From Lachnospiraceae bacterium KGMB03038 (lineage in GTDB: Bacteria; Bacillota; Clostridia; Lachnospirales; Lachnospiraceae), in NCBI GenBank assembly GCA_007361935.1, contig CP041667.1, positions 593,501 through 657,500 on the forward strand: a DNA stretch of 64,000 nucleotides. The letters are read 5' to 3'. Positions 33,079 through 42,266 of this stretch are shown piece after piece. The notes beneath the pieces are model-generated. The model had not been told where the DNA came from, searched no databases, and worked only from the letters and a program-made list of their open reading frames with translations. How positions within the stretch are numbered: position 1 is the first letter of the stretch; each line of letters opens with the position of its first letter. Made by a program: the position numbers and the translations under genes.

Positions 33079-34572
33079 ATGGCATTCTATTATGACGAAC
33101 CGTCCAGAACATTTAGTGAGTATCTTTTAATCCCCGGCTATTCATCTGCGGAGTGTATCCCGTCTAAAGTCTCTTTGAAAACGCCTCTTGTGCGCTTCCG
33201 AAAGGGAGAAGAATCCCCAATATCGATCAACATTCCGATGGTATCGGCGATCATGCAGTCCGTATCTGACGACCGCATGGCGGTAGCGCTTGCCCAGGAA
33301 GGAGGTCTTTCCTTTATCTATGGATCTCAGCCCATTGAGGATCAGGCGGAAATGATCCGGAAGGTGAAGCGGTACCGGGCGGGTTTTGTAGTAAGCGATT
33401 CCAATGTATCGCCGGATATGACCCTGGCGGATGTGCTTGCGATCACAGAGAAGACGGGCCATTCTACAGTCGCGGTCACAGAGAACGGAGAGCCGGGAGG
33501 AAAGTTCCTTGGGATTGTGACCAATAAAGATTACCGGGTGAGCCGGATGGCGCCGGAGACAAAAGTAAGCGAGTTCATGACAGAGTTCTCGAAGATTGTT
33601 TACGCGGATGAGGACACAACGCTGAAAGAGGCAAATGATATCATCTGGGAACATAAGATCAACTGTCTTCCCCTGGTGAATAAGAACCAAGAATTGGTTT
33701 ATCTGGTCTTCCGCAAAGACTATGATACCCATAAGAAAAATGAGAATGAGTTGATCGACAGCTCCAAGCGTTACATGGTAGGCGCTGGAATCAATACCAG
33801 AGATTACAAAGAGCGGGTTCCGGCCTTGGTAGATGCTGGGGCGGATGTGCTTTGCATCGACAGTTCAGAAGGATTCTCAGAATGGCAGAAGATGACGATT
33901 GACTATATCCGGGAACAGTATGGTGATACTGTCAAAGTAGGAGCTGGAAACGTTGTAGATGCGGAAGGATTCCGGTTTTTGGCGGATGCTGGGGCAGATT
34001 TTGTAAAGATCGGCATTGGCGGCGGAGCCATCTGTATTACCAGGGAGCAGAAGGGAATTGGCCGAGGACAGGCTACAGCATTGATCGAGGTGGCAAAAGC
34101 CAGGGATGAATATTACGAAGAGACTGGTATCTATGTGCCGATCTGCTCCGACGGCGGGATCGTGCATGACTACCATATTACACTTGCCTTGGCAATGGGG
34201 GCGGACTTTATCATGCTGGGCCGGTATTTTGCCCGGTTTGACGAGAGTCCTACAAAGAGAGTCAATATCAATGGAAGCTATATGAAAGAATACTGGGGCG
34301 AGGGAAGCGCCAGAGCCAGAAACTGGCAGAGATACGATATGGGCGGAGATAAGAAGCTTTCTTTTGAAGAGGGAGTAGATTCTTTTGTTCCATATGCGGG
34401 AAGTCTGAAGAACAATGTGAACCTGACGCTGAGCAAAGTCAAATCTACCATGTGCAACTGCGGGGCGCTGACGATCCCGGAGCTGCAGCAGAAGGCGAAG
34501 ATCACGCTGGTATCGGCTACCAGTATTGTAGAAGGCGGCACCCATGATGTGACCCTGCGGGATAAGCGATAG
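33079..34572 (+). CDS. guaB: IMP dehydrogenase
   Basis: 497 residues. It oxidises IMP to XMP with NAD, the committed step of GMP synthesis. The ATG at 33079 follows GCAGGAGG and gives MAFYYDEPSRTFSEYLLIPG. Two CBS domains lie at about residues 95-230 (VSDSNVSPDMTLADVLAITE, MTEFSKIVYADEDTTLKEAN). Nucleotide-binding ICSDGGIVHDYHITLALAMG and the catalytic cysteine loop GIGGGAICITREQKGIGRGQ follow; the loop differs from the common GIGPGSICTTR, as in the Clostridia-type branch. The C-terminal flap holds the RNWQRYDMGG segment. Confidence 0.93.
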   Translation: MAFYYDEPSRTFSEYLLIPGYSSAECIPSKVSLKTPLVRFRKGEESPISINIPMVSAIMQSVSDDRMAVALAQEGGLSFIYGSQPIEDQAEMIRKVKRYRAGFVVSDSNVSPDMTLADVLAITEKTGHSTVAVTENGEPGGKFLGIVTNKDYRVSRMAPETKVSEFMTEFSKIVYADEDTTLKEANDIIWEHKINCLPLVNKNQELVYLVFRKDYDTHKKNENELIDSSKRYMVGAGINTRDYKERVPALVDAGADVLCIDSSEGFSEWQKMTIDYIREQYGDTVKVGAGNVVDAEGFRFLADAGADFVKIGIGGGAICITREQKGIGRGQATALIEVAKARDEYYEETGIYVPICSDGGIVHDYHITLALAMGADFIMLGRYFARFDESPTKRVNINGSYMKEYWGEGSARARNWQRYDMGGDKKLSFEEGVDSFVPYAGSLKNNVNLTLSKVKSTMCNCGALTIPELQQKAKITLVSATSIVEGGTHDVTLRDKR

Positions 34573-34608
34573 GGCAGATGAGGAAATAAAGACGGATCAC
34601 GCAACCGG

Positions 34609-34650
34609 AAGGCAGTCTGGAAAGAGAAACTTTTCAGACTGCCTCTTAGC
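34609..34650 (+). terminator. Terminator after guaB
   Basis: Stem GGCAGTCTG (34611-34619) / CAGACTGCC (34635-34643) followed by TCTTA; located 38 bases after the guaB stop. Confidence 0.65.
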
Positions 34651-34694
34651 ATCCATTTGAAAGAAGATTTTGTGGAGAGAAACGCAAAGTATAG

Positions 34695-34722
34695 TTGTAA
34701 ATGCGAAGTATCATGCTATAAT
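34695..34722 (+). promoter_or_regulatory. Promoter of the methyltransferase gene
   Basis: TTGTAA (34695-34700), 16-base spacer, TATAAT (34717-34722). The predicted start point near 34729 leaves almost no leader before the ATG at 34741, which favours the ATG at 34780 with its own GGAGC. Confidence 0.6.
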
Positions 34723-34779
34723 TAAGTGTAAAAGTGTCCAATGGATTGTGAAAAACGTTGCATAATACCGGAGCGGGTC

Positions 34780-36924
34780 ATGGGGATTTACACGGGAACA
34801 GAAATGGCAAAAAAACTGAATATATCCAGATCCTATCTTTATTACCTGAAAGACCATATGGGAATTCACATAGAGACCAGAGAAGACGGGAAGATCCTCT
34901 GGACGGATGAAGTCTATGAGCAGATGGCAGATTATATTGAGAAAAACCGGCTGCCGGAGGAAGCAAAACCAGAGCAGGCGGAACCGGGATATAAAGTCAT
35001 CCGGATCAATAACCGGAGGTATCTGGGCAATAAATATAAGCTTCTGCCTTTTATCAAAGGCGTGGTGGAACAGGAGTGCAAAGATATCCATACGGTAGCG
35101 GATATCTTTGCGGGAACCGGCGCGGTAGCTTCTGCTTTTACAGACCAGAAGCTGATCACCAACGACAACATGTACAGCAACTATATCTGCCATGTGGCCT
35201 GGTTTGGCGGCGAAAGTTATTCCAAGGACAAGATCATCCGCATTATAGGAGAATATAACCGGATACAGGTGTCGGAAGACAATTATATGAGCGTGAACTT
35301 CGCGAATACTTATTTTGACTTGGAGGACTGCCGGAAGATAGGATTTATCCGGGAAGATATTGAGGAAAAATACCGGGCCGGAGAAATCAACGGAAGAGAG
35401 CGGGCGCTTTTGATCACCTCTCTCTTGTACGGAATCGATAAGATCGCCAATACCTGCGGCCATTATGATGCGTACCGGAAAGGGGCCGCTTTTGAGCGGC
35501 ATTTGGAATTAGGGGTTCCGGAGCCGGAAGAAGAATTAAATGAGCATAACGTCTGTTTTCAAATGGATGCCAATGAGCTTGTGGGGAAATTAGACGTGGA
35601 TCTGGTGTATATTGATCCGCCTTATAATTCCAGGCAGTACTGTGACGCTTACCACCTTTTAGAAAATGTAGCCTGCTGGGAGAAGCCGGAAGTATTTGGG
35701 GCGGCAAGGAAGATGGACCGTTCCGGGTTGAAAAGCGACTATTGTACCAAGAAGGCGGCCTGCGCGTTTGAAGAGTTGATAGAAGCCATCCATGCCAAAT
35801 ATATTCTGCTTTCTTACAACAATATGGCGGAAAAAGGAAATGACCGGTCTAACGCCAAGATCAGCGATGCGGACATTCTGCGGATCTTAGAAAAAAAGGG
35901 AAGGGTAAAGGTATTCTCAGAGGATCATAAAGCTTTTTCCACGGGGAAATCGGATATCCAGGAGAACCAGGAACGGTTGTTTTTGTGCCAGTGTTTTGAG
36001 GATGGAAAAGAAAAGATCCCTTCGCCTTTGAACTATACGGGAGGCAAGTACCGGCTTCTGCCCCAGATCCTGCCCTATTTTCCAAAAGAGATGGATCAAA
36101 TGGTGGACCTCTTCTGCGGAGGCTGCAATGTAGGGATCAATGTGTCCTGCGGTAAAGTGCTGTTTAATGATTCCAGCGAATGTCTGATCGGACTGCTCAA
36201 AACCTTCCAGAAGCTCCCGCAGGAAGAGATCCATGAAAGGATCCTGAGGATCATTGGAGAATACGGACTTTCCATGTCCAGCAGCCATGACTATGAATAC
36301 TATAACTGCAATAGCTCCGGCGGCCTGGCGCCTTATAATAAAGAAAGATTTCTAAAACTTCGGGAGGATTTCAACGCCAGGGAAGAAAAAGATGAAGAAT
36401 ACTATCTTATGCTGTATGTATTGATCGTCTTTTCCTTCAACAATCAGCTTCGGTTTAACCGGAAAGGAGAATACAATCTTCCCGTAGGAAAGAGAGATTA
36501 TAACCAGAAATTGCAAAAGAAACTGGCGGCATTTATCCACCGGATCCATTCTGGAGATTATACCTTTGTGAACCAGGACTTCCGCAAGATTTCCCTGGAC
36601 GGGTTTACGAAGGACAGTTTTTTCTATGTGGACCCGCCCTACCTGATCACCTGCGCCACCTATAACGAGCAAGGGGGATGGACGCGGCAGGATGAACGGG
36701 ATCTTCTGGCCTATCTGGAAGAAGCGGACAAAAGAGGAATCCGGTTTGCGCTGTCCAATGTACTGGAAAGCAAAGGCAGGAAAAATGAGATCCTGGAAGC
36801 CTGGATCAAAGAACACCGCCAGTTCCGGGTGATCCCGTTGGATTATGGCTATGGAAATTCCAGTTATCATGGGAAAAACAGGAAGAGCAGGACCCAGGAG
36901 GTCTTGGTGGTTAATTTTACATGA
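34780..36924 (+). CDS. Orphan two-domain DNA adenine methyltransferase (M.FokI-type) with N-terminal HTH
   Basis: 714 residues. Residues 1-60 form a MerR/excisionase-like helix-turn-helix (TGTEMAKKLNISRSYLYYLK). Residues about 70-410 are a first adenine methyltransferase: YLGNKYKLLPFIKG, SAM motif DIFAGTGAVASAF, catalytic YIDPPYNSRQY near residue 278. Residues about 420-714 are a second: LNYTGGKYRLLPQILPYFP, VDLFCGGCNVG, catalytic YVDPPYLITCATY near 617. Two linked Dam-like units, each able to modify one strand of an asymmetric site, is the architecture of M.FokI. No restriction nuclease is adjacent (IMP dehydrogenase on the left, phospholipase C family gene on the right), so it is a solitary methylase, perhaps regulatory or protective. 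Confidence 0.85.
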   Translation: MGIYTGTEMAKKLNISRSYLYYLKDHMGIHIETREDGKILWTDEVYEQMADYIEKNRLPEEAKPEQAEPGYKVIRINNRRYLGNKYKLLPFIKGVVEQECKDIHTVADIFAGTGAVASAFTDQKLITNDNMYSNYICHVAWFGGESYSKDKIIRIIGEYNRIQVSEDNYMSVNFANTYFDLEDCRKIGFIREDIEEKYRAGEINGRERALLITSLLYGIDKIANTCGHYDAYRKGAAFERHLELGVPEPEEELNEHNVCFQMDANELVGKLDVDLVYIDPPYNSRQYCDAYHLLENVACWEKPEVFGAARKMDRSGLKSDYCTKKAACAFEELIEAIHAKYILLSYNNMAEKGNDRSNAKISDADILRILEKKGRVKVFSEDHKAFSTGKSDIQENQERLFLCQCFEDGKEKIPSPLNYTGGKYRLLPQILPYFPKEMDQMVDLFCGGCNVGINVSCGKVLFNDSSECLIGLLKTFQKLPQEEIHERILRIIGEYGLSMSSSHDYEYYNCNSSGGLAPYNKERFLKLREDFNAREEKDEEYYLMLYVLIVFSFNNQLRFNRKGEYNLPVGKRDYNQKLQKKLAAFIHRIHSGDYTFVNQDFRKISLDGFTKDSFFYVDPPYLITCATYNEQGGWTRQDERDLLAYLEEADKRGIRFALSNVLESKGRKNEILEAWIKEHRQFRVIPLDYGYGNSSYHGKNRKSRTQEVLVVNFT

Positions 36925-37008
36925 TTTTAACGGGAGAAGGACTGGGAATTTACGTTTGGGACGTATACTGACAGAGTTAGACATACACAGTGAAAAGGAG
37001 GAGCGGAG

Positions 37009-37803
37009 ATGCCAGCGGTATATGCGCACTATAGATTCGGAGCAAAAGTATCCAGGAAACTGGAAGGGGATTTAAAGGAAATCGTGACAAAATATCATCC
37101 CCAGTTTGCCATTGGACTTCAAGGGCCGGATATTTTCTTTTTTTATCGGCCTTTTGGGAAAAATGCGATCATAAAATACGGGAATCACTTGCATGAGATT
37201 CCGGCCAGAAGCTTTTTCGAGCATGGCCTTAAGGTGGTGCGGGAAAAAGGGAGAGACAGCAGGGAATACGCATATCTGCTGGGATTCCTCTGCCACTTTA
37301 TCCTGGACAGCGAGTGCCATCCTTATGTCAATGAAATGATCGAGAAGATCCATGTGCAGCACTTGGAGATTGAAGAAGAGTTTGAGAAGAAACTTCTTAG
37401 GCTGGATGGAAAAGATCCGTTCGCCTATGAGACGGCCAGGCTGATTCCAACGGACCAAGCCACCGCCCAGGCGGCCAGTTCGTTCTATGAAGGAATTTCA
37501 CCGGAGACGGCGCGCTGCTGTCTTCGATGGATGAAGCGGATCAAAAGGCTGCTTACCACACCGGGGGAGGCCAAATTCCAGATTTTGAATACACTGATGA
37601 AGGCCGGCGGCGGGAAATATCCTTATTATAAAGGACTTTTGACTCAGCGAACAGATAATATGAAATGTGAAGGGACGAATCTGGGGCTGTGGAAAAGGTT
37701 TTTAGGCGCTGAAGAGGTGGCTGTTTCTATGATCAGGAATTTGGATGAAAGTCTGAGAGAGGAAGCAAAACTCAGTGAACGGTTCGACCGTACATTTGAA
37801 TAG
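37009..37803 (+). CDS. Zinc-dependent phospholipase C family protein
   Basis: 264 residues matching the zinc-dependent phospholipase C / S1-P1-like group by its histidine-rich helical core: MPAVYAHYRFG, GNHLHEIPARSFFEHGL, GFLCHFILDSECHPYV (HxxxD-type zinc ligands) and HLEIEEEFEK. There is no signal peptide, so unlike clostridial toxins it is probably cytoplasmic and of unknown substrate. The ATG follows AAGGAGGAGCGGAG. It is monocistronic or co-transcribed with the MFS gene 43 bases downstream. Confidence 0.8.
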   Translation: MPAVYAHYRFGAKVSRKLEGDLKEIVTKYHPQFAIGLQGPDIFFFYRPFGKNAIIKYGNHLHEIPARSFFEHGLKVVREKGRDSREYAYLLGFLCHFILDSECHPYVNEMIEKIHVQHLEIEEEFEKKLLRLDGKDPFAYETARLIPTDQATAQAASSFYEGISPETARCCLRWMKRIKRLLTTPGEAKFQILNTLMKAGGGKYPYYKGLLTQRTDNMKCEGTNLGLWKRFLGAEEVAVSMIRNLDESLREEAKLSERFDRTFE

Positions 37804-37846
37804 ATCTGACAGAAACTGTGAATAAATAGAGAGCGAGAGGGAACGA

Positions 37847-39094
37847 ATGGAGAAGATAAAACTGACAAGATTAGAAAAATATTGGATCCTATATGATGTG
37901 GGGAATTCAGCGTTTACCCTGCTGATCTCTACGATCATTCCAATCTATTTTAATTATCTGGCGGGAAACGCGGGGATTTCAGAAGTGGATTATCTGGCGT
38001 ACTGGGGATATGCCGCATCTTTGGCGACGGTAATCGTGGCGCTGATCGGCCCGATTCTTGGAACGATCGCGGACACCCAGAATTATAAAAAACCGCTGTT
38101 CGCTGCCAGCATGATGGTGGGAGTGATTGGATGCGCCGCCCTCTCTCTGCCTGCTTCCTGGATTTTGTTTCTGGCAGTGTTTGTGATCGCCAGAGTGGGC
38201 TACAGCTCCAGTCTGATCTTCTATGACTCTATGCTGGTGGATGTAACAGAGCCGGAGCGGATGGACACGGTGTCGTCACACGGTTATGCCTGGGGATATA
38301 TTGGAAGCTGTATTCCGTTTATTATCTCGCTGGTTTTTGTCTTGATGTATGAGAGTCTTGGTATTACCATGCAGATGGCTATGGCGATCGCGTTCTTCCT
38401 GAACGCGGCCTGGTGGGTGTTGGTGACAATTCCGCTGTTTCGCAATTATCAGCAGAAAAATTATGCCCAGAAGCCGGCGAGTCCGGTGAGAGACAGCTTC
38501 CGCCGGCTGGCGGGGACTCTTCGGGATGTGAAGAAGGAAAAGCATATTTTTTTGTATCTGCTGGCGTTTTTCTTCTTTATTGACGGAGTCTATACGATCA
38601 TAGAGATGGCGACTGCCTATGGAAGCGCCCTTGGGCTGGATTCCACTGGACTCTTGCTGGCGCTTCTGGTGACGCAGATTGTGGCGTTCCCCTGCGCGCT
38701 GATCTTCTCAAAATTGTCGAAGCGCCAGGAGACGACTCGTCTGATCAAAATCTGTATCCTGGCTTATACGGGAATCGCTCTTTTTGCGATCCAGTTGGAT
38801 AAACAATGGGAATTCTGGTTTCTGGCGGTAATGGTGGGGATGTTCCAGGGCGCGATCCAGGCCCTGTCCAGGTCTTATTTCGCCAAGATCATTCCTTCGG
38901 AGAAGTCTGGAGAATATTTTGGGATCTATGATATCTGCGGGAAAGGGGCCTCCTTCATGGGAACGACTCTGGTGGGGATCGTAGCCCAGATTACAGATGC
39001 CGCCAACGCGGGAGTGGCGGTTATCGCGGTCCTGTTTGTGATTGGATTTGTGCTGTTTGGCAAAGCGGCAAAATATAAAACGGTCCAGAGCTGA
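37847..39094 (+). CDS. MFS transporter of the UMF1 (Atg22-like) family
   Basis: 415 residues, about 12 membrane segments. The N-terminus WILYDVGNSAFTLLISTIIP is the UMF1/Atg22-like mark, followed by GPILGTIADTQNYKKPLFAA. A probable efflux permease for small molecules such as amino acids. The last codons (KTVQS and TGA at 39092-39094) lie inside the terminator hairpin that the insertion sequence duplicated, so the coding end was not changed by the insertion. Confidence 0.88.
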   Translation: MEKIKLTRLEKYWILYDVGNSAFTLLISTIIPIYFNYLAGNAGISEVDYLAYWGYAASLATVIVALIGPILGTIADTQNYKKPLFAASMMVGVIGCAALSLPASWILFLAVFVIARVGYSSSLIFYDSMLVDVTEPERMDTVSSHGYAWGYIGSCIPFIISLVFVLMYESLGITMQMAMAIAFFLNAAWWVLVTIPLFRNYQQKNYAQKPASPVRDSFRRLAGTLRDVKKEKHIFLYLLAFFFFIDGVYTIIEMATAYGSALGLDSTGLLLALLVTQIVAFPCALIFSKLSKRQETTRLIKICILAYTGIALFAIQLDKQWEFWFLAVMVGMFQGAIQALSRSYFAKIIPSEKSGEYFGIYDICGKGASFMGTTLVGIVAQITDAANAGVAVIAVLFVIGFVLFGKAAKYKTVQS

Positions 39095-39111
39095 TAAGCT
39101 CTGAACCGTTT
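39078..39111. terminator. Terminator hairpin, left copy of 34-bp target duplication
   Basis: Hairpin AAACGGTCCAGAGCT-GATA-AGCTCTGAACCGTTT, one G-U pair. An identical 34-base copy lies at 40808-40841 on the far side of the insertion sequence. Confidence 0.85.
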
Positions 39112-40807
39112 CAGACTGTAGACAAAGTCCCCGGTTTACACCGGAGCTTTTCTATTGTAGTTATCAACATTTCAATGATTCTTCCGGTTTTTATCAAGAA
39201 AAATCCCCTACTTATCAACTCGAAAGTTAAGCGGTGCGTTCTCTGCACATGGTATAATTATCCTATAAGGAGGGCCTGCTTATGATGACAAGAGATTCCG
39301 ATAAAAAAAGAGAACAAATGATGCTGTTCAGCATGGATGACATGGTGCCAAAGGATCACATGCTCCGAAAGATTGACCGGGCAATTGACTGGAACTTTAT
39401 TTACGATCTTGTAGAAGACAAGTATTGTGCAGATAACGGAAGGCCGAGCATGGATCCGGTGATGCTGATCAAAATCCCTTTTATCCAGTATCTCTATGGG
39501 ATTAAAAGTATGCGCCAGACGATCAAAGAAATCGAAGTGAATGTAGCGTATCGTTGGTTTCTCGGTCTGGATATGCTGGATCCAGTTCCTCACTTTTCTA
39601 CTTTTGGGAAAAACTATACCCGGCGTTTTAAGGATACGGAACTGTTTGAACAGATCTTTTCCCATATCCTCGAACAATGTATGAAGTTTCATCTGGTAGA
39701 TACGTCTACCGTGTTTGTGGATTCTACCCATGTAAAAGCCTGTGCGAACAGCAAAAAGAGGCGAAAGAGGATTGCATCTCAAGAAGCTCTATGGTATGAG
39801 GAGGAGTTAAAAAAAGAAATCAATGAAGACCGCAAAAATCATGGAAAGAAACCTTTAAAAGAAAAAAAGGATGATTCAACTACACCGCCTGCAGCGGGTA
39901 GCGGCACTTCTGGTGAAAGCGGTTCTTCAGACGAGATCCCGGAAGGAGCCAAAACGCAAAAATGCAGTACTTCAGATCCGGAAAGCGGGTGGTTCCGAAA
40001 AGGCGAACATAAACATGTTTTTGCATACAACATAGAGACTGCATGTGACAAGCACGGGTGGATCTTAGGTTATACTGTGCATCCAGGGAATGAACATGAC
40101 AGCAGGACATGGAAGCCTTTGTACGACAAGTTGAAAGACCTGGATATGGAGATGATGGTATTGGATGCCGGATATAAGACTCCAGCAATCGCCCGAGAAT
40201 TGTTAAAAGACGGGATACAGCCCCTGTTTCCGTATAAAAGGCCCATGACAAAAGATGGATTCTTCAAGAAATATGAGTATGTCTACGATGAGTACTATGA
40301 CTGCTATATCTGTCCGGCGGATCAGATCCTTACTTATCGGACAACGAACCGGGAAGGGTACAAAGAATACAAGAGCGATAAAAGCATCTGTAAAAACTGC
40401 CCTTACCTTTGCAACTGTACAGAAAGCAAAGAGCATGAAAAAACGATCTCCCGCCACATTTGGGAAGAGTATCTGGAAACCAGTGAGGATATCCGCTATA
40501 CTCTCGGGAACAAAGAGATCTATATGTTGAGAAAAGAAACCATTGAGAGATTGTTCGGAAGTGCAAAAGAACAGCATGGATTTCGATACACACAATACAT
40601 CGGCAACGCCCGAATGAGAATGAAAGCCGGGCTGACCTTTGCGTGCATGAATCTGAAAAAGCTGGCAAAGATTCTGGATGTAAGGGAAAGGCAGGACAAA
40701 AAATCAGGATTCTTTTTTATCTTTTATAAAAAAATATGGGAGTTGGCATTTTGGCAAAAAGAGTGGTGCTGGAGCTAGGCTCCAGCACCAACTTTGTCTA
40801 CAGTCTG
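39112..40807 (+). mobile_element. IS1182-type insertion sequence
   Basis: 1696-bp element with perfect 17-bp terminal inverted repeats CAGACTGTAGACAAAGT (39112-39128 and, inverted, 40791-40807), one transposase gene, and flanking 34-bp direct repeats that are a complete terminator hairpin. The exact boundaries follow from where the duplication ends. A long palindromic target duplication is in keeping with the IS1182 group. Confidence 0.9.
39282..40778 (+). CDS. IS1182-family DDE transposase
   Basis: 498-residue transposase covering almost the whole element. N-terminal domain DMVPKDHMLRKIDRAIDW and QYLYGIKSMRQTIKEIEVNV; catalytic region with DSTHVKACANSKK, HPGNEHDSRTWKPL, MMVLDAGYKTPAIARE and the late RLFGSAKEQHGFRYT (Glu region); a Cys cluster CPADQ, CKNCPYLC near residue 370. 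The frame is intact, so the element may still be active. An AAGGAGG site precedes the ATG. Confidence 0.93.
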   Translation: MMTRDSDKKREQMMLFSMDDMVPKDHMLRKIDRAIDWNFIYDLVEDKYCADNGRPSMDPVMLIKIPFIQYLYGIKSMRQTIKEIEVNVAYRWFLGLDMLDPVPHFSTFGKNYTRRFKDTELFEQIFSHILEQCMKFHLVDTSTVFVDSTHVKACANSKKRRKRIASQEALWYEEELKKEINEDRKNHGKKPLKEKKDDSTTPPAAGSGTSGESGSSDEIPEGAKTQKCSTSDPESGWFRKGEHKHVFAYNIETACDKHGWILGYTVHPGNEHDSRTWKPLYDKLKDLDMEMMVLDAGYKTPAIARELLKDGIQPLFPYKRPMTKDGFFKKYEYVYDEYYDCYICPADQILTYRTTNREGYKEYKSDKSICKNCPYLCNCTESKEHEKTISRHIWEEYLETSEDIRYTLGNKEIYMLRKETIERLFGSAKEQHGFRYTQYIGNARMRMKAGLTFACMNLKKLAKILDVRERQDKKSGFFFIFYKKIWELAFWQKEWCWS

Positions 40808-40841
40808 AAACGGTCCAGAGCTGATAAGCTCTGAACCGTTT
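40808..40841. terminator. Terminator hairpin, right copy of 34-bp target duplication
   Basis: Identical to 39078-39111, so the convergent transporter gene on the minus strand still ends at a terminator after insertion. It is also T-rich on the plus strand. Confidence 0.85.
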
Positions 40842-40845
40842 TTAT

Positions 40846-42129
40846 CTATGCTTCTTGAAGCGGCTCTTCTGTTTGGGGTTCTGGAGGATAAATGTGCACC
40901 CGCTCGATCCGGTTTTTGTCTAAAGATTCAACGACCAGACGGATTCCTGTTTCTGTAGATACGGAATCCCCCGTTGCCGGGAAGCGGTCCAGCTGTTCGA
41001 TGATGAACCCGCCAAGAGAATCATATTCTTCCGATTCCAGATTAAGTCCAAGGATATCGTCCAAGTCCTCCAGATTGATGGCACCTTCTACCAGATACTC
41101 CCGTTCGCTCAGTTTCTGAAGATAATCGGATTCTTCATCTTCATCATATTCATCATGGATTTCTCCTACGATTTCCTCCAAAATATCCTCCAGTGTGATC
41201 AGACCGGAAGGATCGCCGTATTCATCTAAGACAATGGCAATGTTGAAAGAAGCCTGGCGCATCTCTACCAGCAGCTCGGAGATGCTTTTGTATTCATAAG
41301 TAAAGTAAGCTTCTCTCAGGATATTGCGGACGTGGAAATCTCCGGTGTTATCGAAAAGGAGCAGGTCTTTCATATTGATGGTGCCAATGATGTTGTCGGT
41401 GGTATCCTCGAACACGGGAAGCCGGGTATACCTGTCCTCCCGGTAGATTGCCAGCAGCTCCTCGTAGGTGCTGTTTACATCGGCAAATGTCACATGGACG
41501 CGCGGAACCATAACATCCTTGGCAATGGCGTCTCCAAGATCTACCACGTTATAGATCATTTCTTTTTCGTCAGACTCAATGACTCCGTCCTCATGACTGA
41601 CATCAACGATGGTGCGCAGGTCTTCTTCTGTGACGGTTTTGTTTTTGACCTTTGAGTTAATGTGAAGAAGAGATAGGATTCCCATGGATAAGCCGTTGAT
41701 CACAAAGATGACCGGAGTCATAAGCTTCATGAAGATACGGATCACCGGCGCATAGTAAAGAGCCATTTTGTCCGCATGGATGGTTGCGGTGGTTTTGGGC
41801 GTGATCTCTCCGAAAAGAAGGATCAGGACTGTTATAATACCGCTTGCGAGGGCAACCATGGAGCCGCCGAATTTATATGCGATAGTAGTTGTAAGAGAAG
41901 CGGCAGACAGATTGACGATATTGTTGCCGATCAAAATGGCGCTGAGCATTTTTCCGGAGTTGTCTGTAACTTCCAGAACTGCCTGAGCGCGTTTGCTGCC
42001 CTCTTCAGCCAGACCGCGCATACGAAGTTTGTTAGATGTGGTAAGGGCAGTCTCCGCGGAGGAGAAAAAGGCAGAAAAAGCCAGTAAGATAACAAGGATT
42101 AAAATTTGTATGACATCATTTGGGTCCAA
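40846..42129 (-). CDS. CNNM/CorC-type (HlyC/CorC) membrane transporter with CBS domains
   Basis: 427 residues from a TTG start about twelve bases after AAAGGAG, giving MDPNDVIQILILVILLAFS, the usual family start; an ATG at 42177 without a binding site is also in frame. Residues about 1-180 are a DUF21 membrane domain (FFSSAETALTTSNKLRMRGL, GEITPKTTA). Two CBS domains follow (VMVPRVHVTFADVNSTYEEL, NIAIVLDEYGDPSGLITLED) and a C-terminal CorC/HlyC domain (ESEEYDSLGGFIIEQLDRFP). Likely a magnesium-related transporter or regulator. Confidence 0.9.
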   Translation of the reverse strand: MDPNDVIQILILVILLAFSAFFSSAETALTTSNKLRMRGLAEEGSKRAQAVLEVTDNSGKMLSAILIGNNIVNLSAASLTTTIAYKFGGSMVALASGIITVLILLFGEITPKTTATIHADKMALYYAPVIRIFMKLMTPVIFVINGLSMGILSLLHINSKVKNKTVTEEDLRTIVDVSHEDGVIESDEKEMIYNVVDLGDAIAKDVMVPRVHVTFADVNSTYEELLAIYREDRYTRLPVFEDTTDNIIGTINMKDLLLFDNTGDFHVRNILREAYFTYEYKSISELLVEMRQASFNIAIVLDEYGDPSGLITLEDILEEIVGEIHDEYDEDEESDYLQKLSEREYLVEGAINLEDLDDILGLNLESEEYDSLGGFIIEQLDRFPATGDSVSTETGIRLVVESLDKNRIERVHIYPPEPQTEEPLQEA

Positions 42130-42266
42130 AAATCGTTCAACTCCTTTTTTGACCTTAGTATCATGAATATACCGCATTTTCGTTTATTTTGCAAGTGTGC
42201 GTTGAATTCAGAGAAGGTTTCGTGTATGATGTAAAGATGGAAGTTGAATAAGGAGAATATGAATTT

